A DNA stretch of 64,000 nucleotides from CAJQPP01 sp963793465 (GTDB lineage: Bacteria; Planctomycetota; Planctomycetia; Pirellulales; Pirellulaceae), in assembly GCA_963793465.1 (NCBI GenBank), contig CAWCAJ010000012.1, forward strand, positions 434,001-498,000. The letters run 5' to 3'. Below are positions 63,291 through 64,000 of the stretch, piece after piece. The translations under genes and the position numbers were made by a program. The notes under the pieces were generated by a model. It saw nothing but the letters and a program-made list of their open reading frames with translations. It made no database searches and was not told the DNA's origin. Within the stretch, counting starts at the first letter, position 1. Each line of letters begins with the position of its first letter.

Positions 63291-64000
63291 TCAAAGTGTT
63301 GCGGACCCCTGACGCGGATCCTGCGGCGGAGCGGCAGGGTCGACCGAGGTCTTCTCAACTCCAGCGACGCTGGTCAACTGACTGGGACTGGACAGTGTGC
63401 GACGCCAATATTCATGGGCCTTCTCCACTGCAATGGCCAGCAGCGTGTTATCCGGATAGCGGCCTTCCTGATAGCGGCCCGCCTCGATTCCCGTCATCAA
63501 TTCAATGGCTTCATGGATTGTTTCCACCGCATAGACGTGGAATTGGCCCTCTCGGCAAGCCTGCGTTACGTCCTGCCGCACCATCAAGTCTCCCACGTTC
63601 GCCCGGGGTATCACCACCCCCTGCTGTCCCGTCAGTCCAAAAAATGCGCAAACATCGAAAAACCCTTCGATCTTCTCGTTGACACCGCCAATGGCCTCCA
63701 CATTGCCATGTTGATCCACCGCGCCGGTCATGGCCATGCCCTGGCGAATGGGAATGTCAGTCAGGGCGCTCAATAAACAGACCATCTCCGCACCCGATGC
63801 CGAGTCCCCATCGATGCCACCGTAGCTTTGCTCAAAGGCCAGAGAAGCACTGAATGCCAGAGGATGAGAGGTCTTCAACAGGGACCGCAGTAAACCACCC
63901 AGAATGTAGAAACCCTTGGTATGGATGGCACCGGACATACTTGCCGATCCCTCGATATTGATCAAACCTGCCCGCCCCGGACCGATCGTTGCCGTGATCC
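63291..64000 (-). CDS. Lon-type protease, proteolytic domain only in window (partial)
   Basis: The frame continues past the window end, so only the C-terminal part is seen. It contains the Lon serine-lysine dyad: Ser in GGIDGDSASGAEMV and Lys in IGGVNEKIEGFFD. The order and the sequence VVIPRANVGDLMVRQDV fit the archaeal-type/LonB-like predicted ATP-dependent proteases, which have AAA domains upstream. The last 40 or so residues are Ala/Ser/Pro-rich. It ends 121 nt before the zinc-ribbon gene on the same strand. A role in protein quality control is likely; the start and ATPase part are outside the window. Confidence 0.88.
   Translation of the reverse strand, partial: ITATIGPGRAGLINIEGSASMSGAIHTKGFYILGGLLRSLLKTSHPLAFSASLAFEQSYGGIDGDSASGAEMVCLLSALTDIPIRQGMAMTGAVDQHGNVEAIGGVNEKIEGFFDVCAFFGLTGQQGVVIPRANVGDLMVRQDVTQACREGQFHVYAVETIHEAIELMTGIEAGRYQEGRYPDNTLLAIAVEKAHEYWRRTLSSPSQLTSVAGVEKTSVDPAAPPQDPRQGSATL

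Overview
The window reads as a bacterial chromosome of the Planctomycetota, most likely a Pirellulaceae relative. This rests on family content rather than on a marker gene. The indicators are an ECF sigma factor next to a Ser/Thr kinase that carries an anti-sigma-like zinc motif, a second kinase fused to an RDD membrane domain, an M4 protease with the planctomycete LEPR-xLL N-terminal motif, MJ0042-type zinc ribbons, a DUF1573-type protein, a DUF6666-like barrel candidate, and intergenic hairpin repeats. No rRNA, tRNA, IS element or CRISPR array was seen. About 43 genes are supported. The two at the window ends are partial, and two more are split by single-base frameshifts at homopolymers.

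Layout. 1-5.4 kb: a truncated S41/PDZ protease, a small exported protein, 3-hydroxyanthranilate dioxygenase, and a sigma factor-kinase pair. 5.5-10.8 kb: a tightly overlapping operon of class II DAHP synthase, an atypical UvrA-like ATPase and a ThiF/MoeB-type enzyme. 10.9-15.7 kb: a large RND/MMPL transporter and a zinc-ribbon membrane protein. 16.3-18.4 kb: groES-groEL with a strong terminator. 18.5-29 kb: a giant secreted M4 protease, asnS, a RidA-family protein with an export-like N-terminus, a Cys/Gly-rich barrel candidate and a carboxy-terminal protease. 29.2-36.9 kb: a 1296-residue von Willebrand A protein, an unknown exported protein, an HtrA protease and ispD, whose stop codon lies in a 13-bp tandem array. 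37-44.2 kb: a DUF819 membrane protein, modABC, a frameshifted NIPSNAP protein, a DinB-fold protein, an arginase/agmatinase and an unusual aquaporin. 44.4-46.9 kb: a short terminator-bounded transcript with an extreme Shine-Dalgarno and an anti-SD hairpin loop, then rpsA. 47-56 kb: an HhH protein, a DUF1573 protein, a YhdH-type reductase, an RDD kinase, a DUF11 repeat protein and a charged disordered protein. 56-64 kb: a membrane protein, crcB, a zinc-ribbon protein, acnA, a two-gene zinc-ribbon operon and a partial Lon-type protease.

Themes. Housekeeping genes (groESL, asnS, rpsA, acnA, ispD) sit among envelope and quality-control genes: two S41 proteases, HtrA, Lon, the M4 protease, and the VWA, DUF11 and barrel candidates. 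Regulation appears to lean on the ECF/kinase pair and the RDD kinase. Spacers and gene 3' ends carry many short tandem duplications, several running across stop codons, plus two dispersed repeat families. The most unusual items are the SD/anti-SD element upstream of rpsA, the UvrA-like protein with a Gln in its second Walker B site, inserted into a biosynthetic operon, and the repeated stop-codon duplications.
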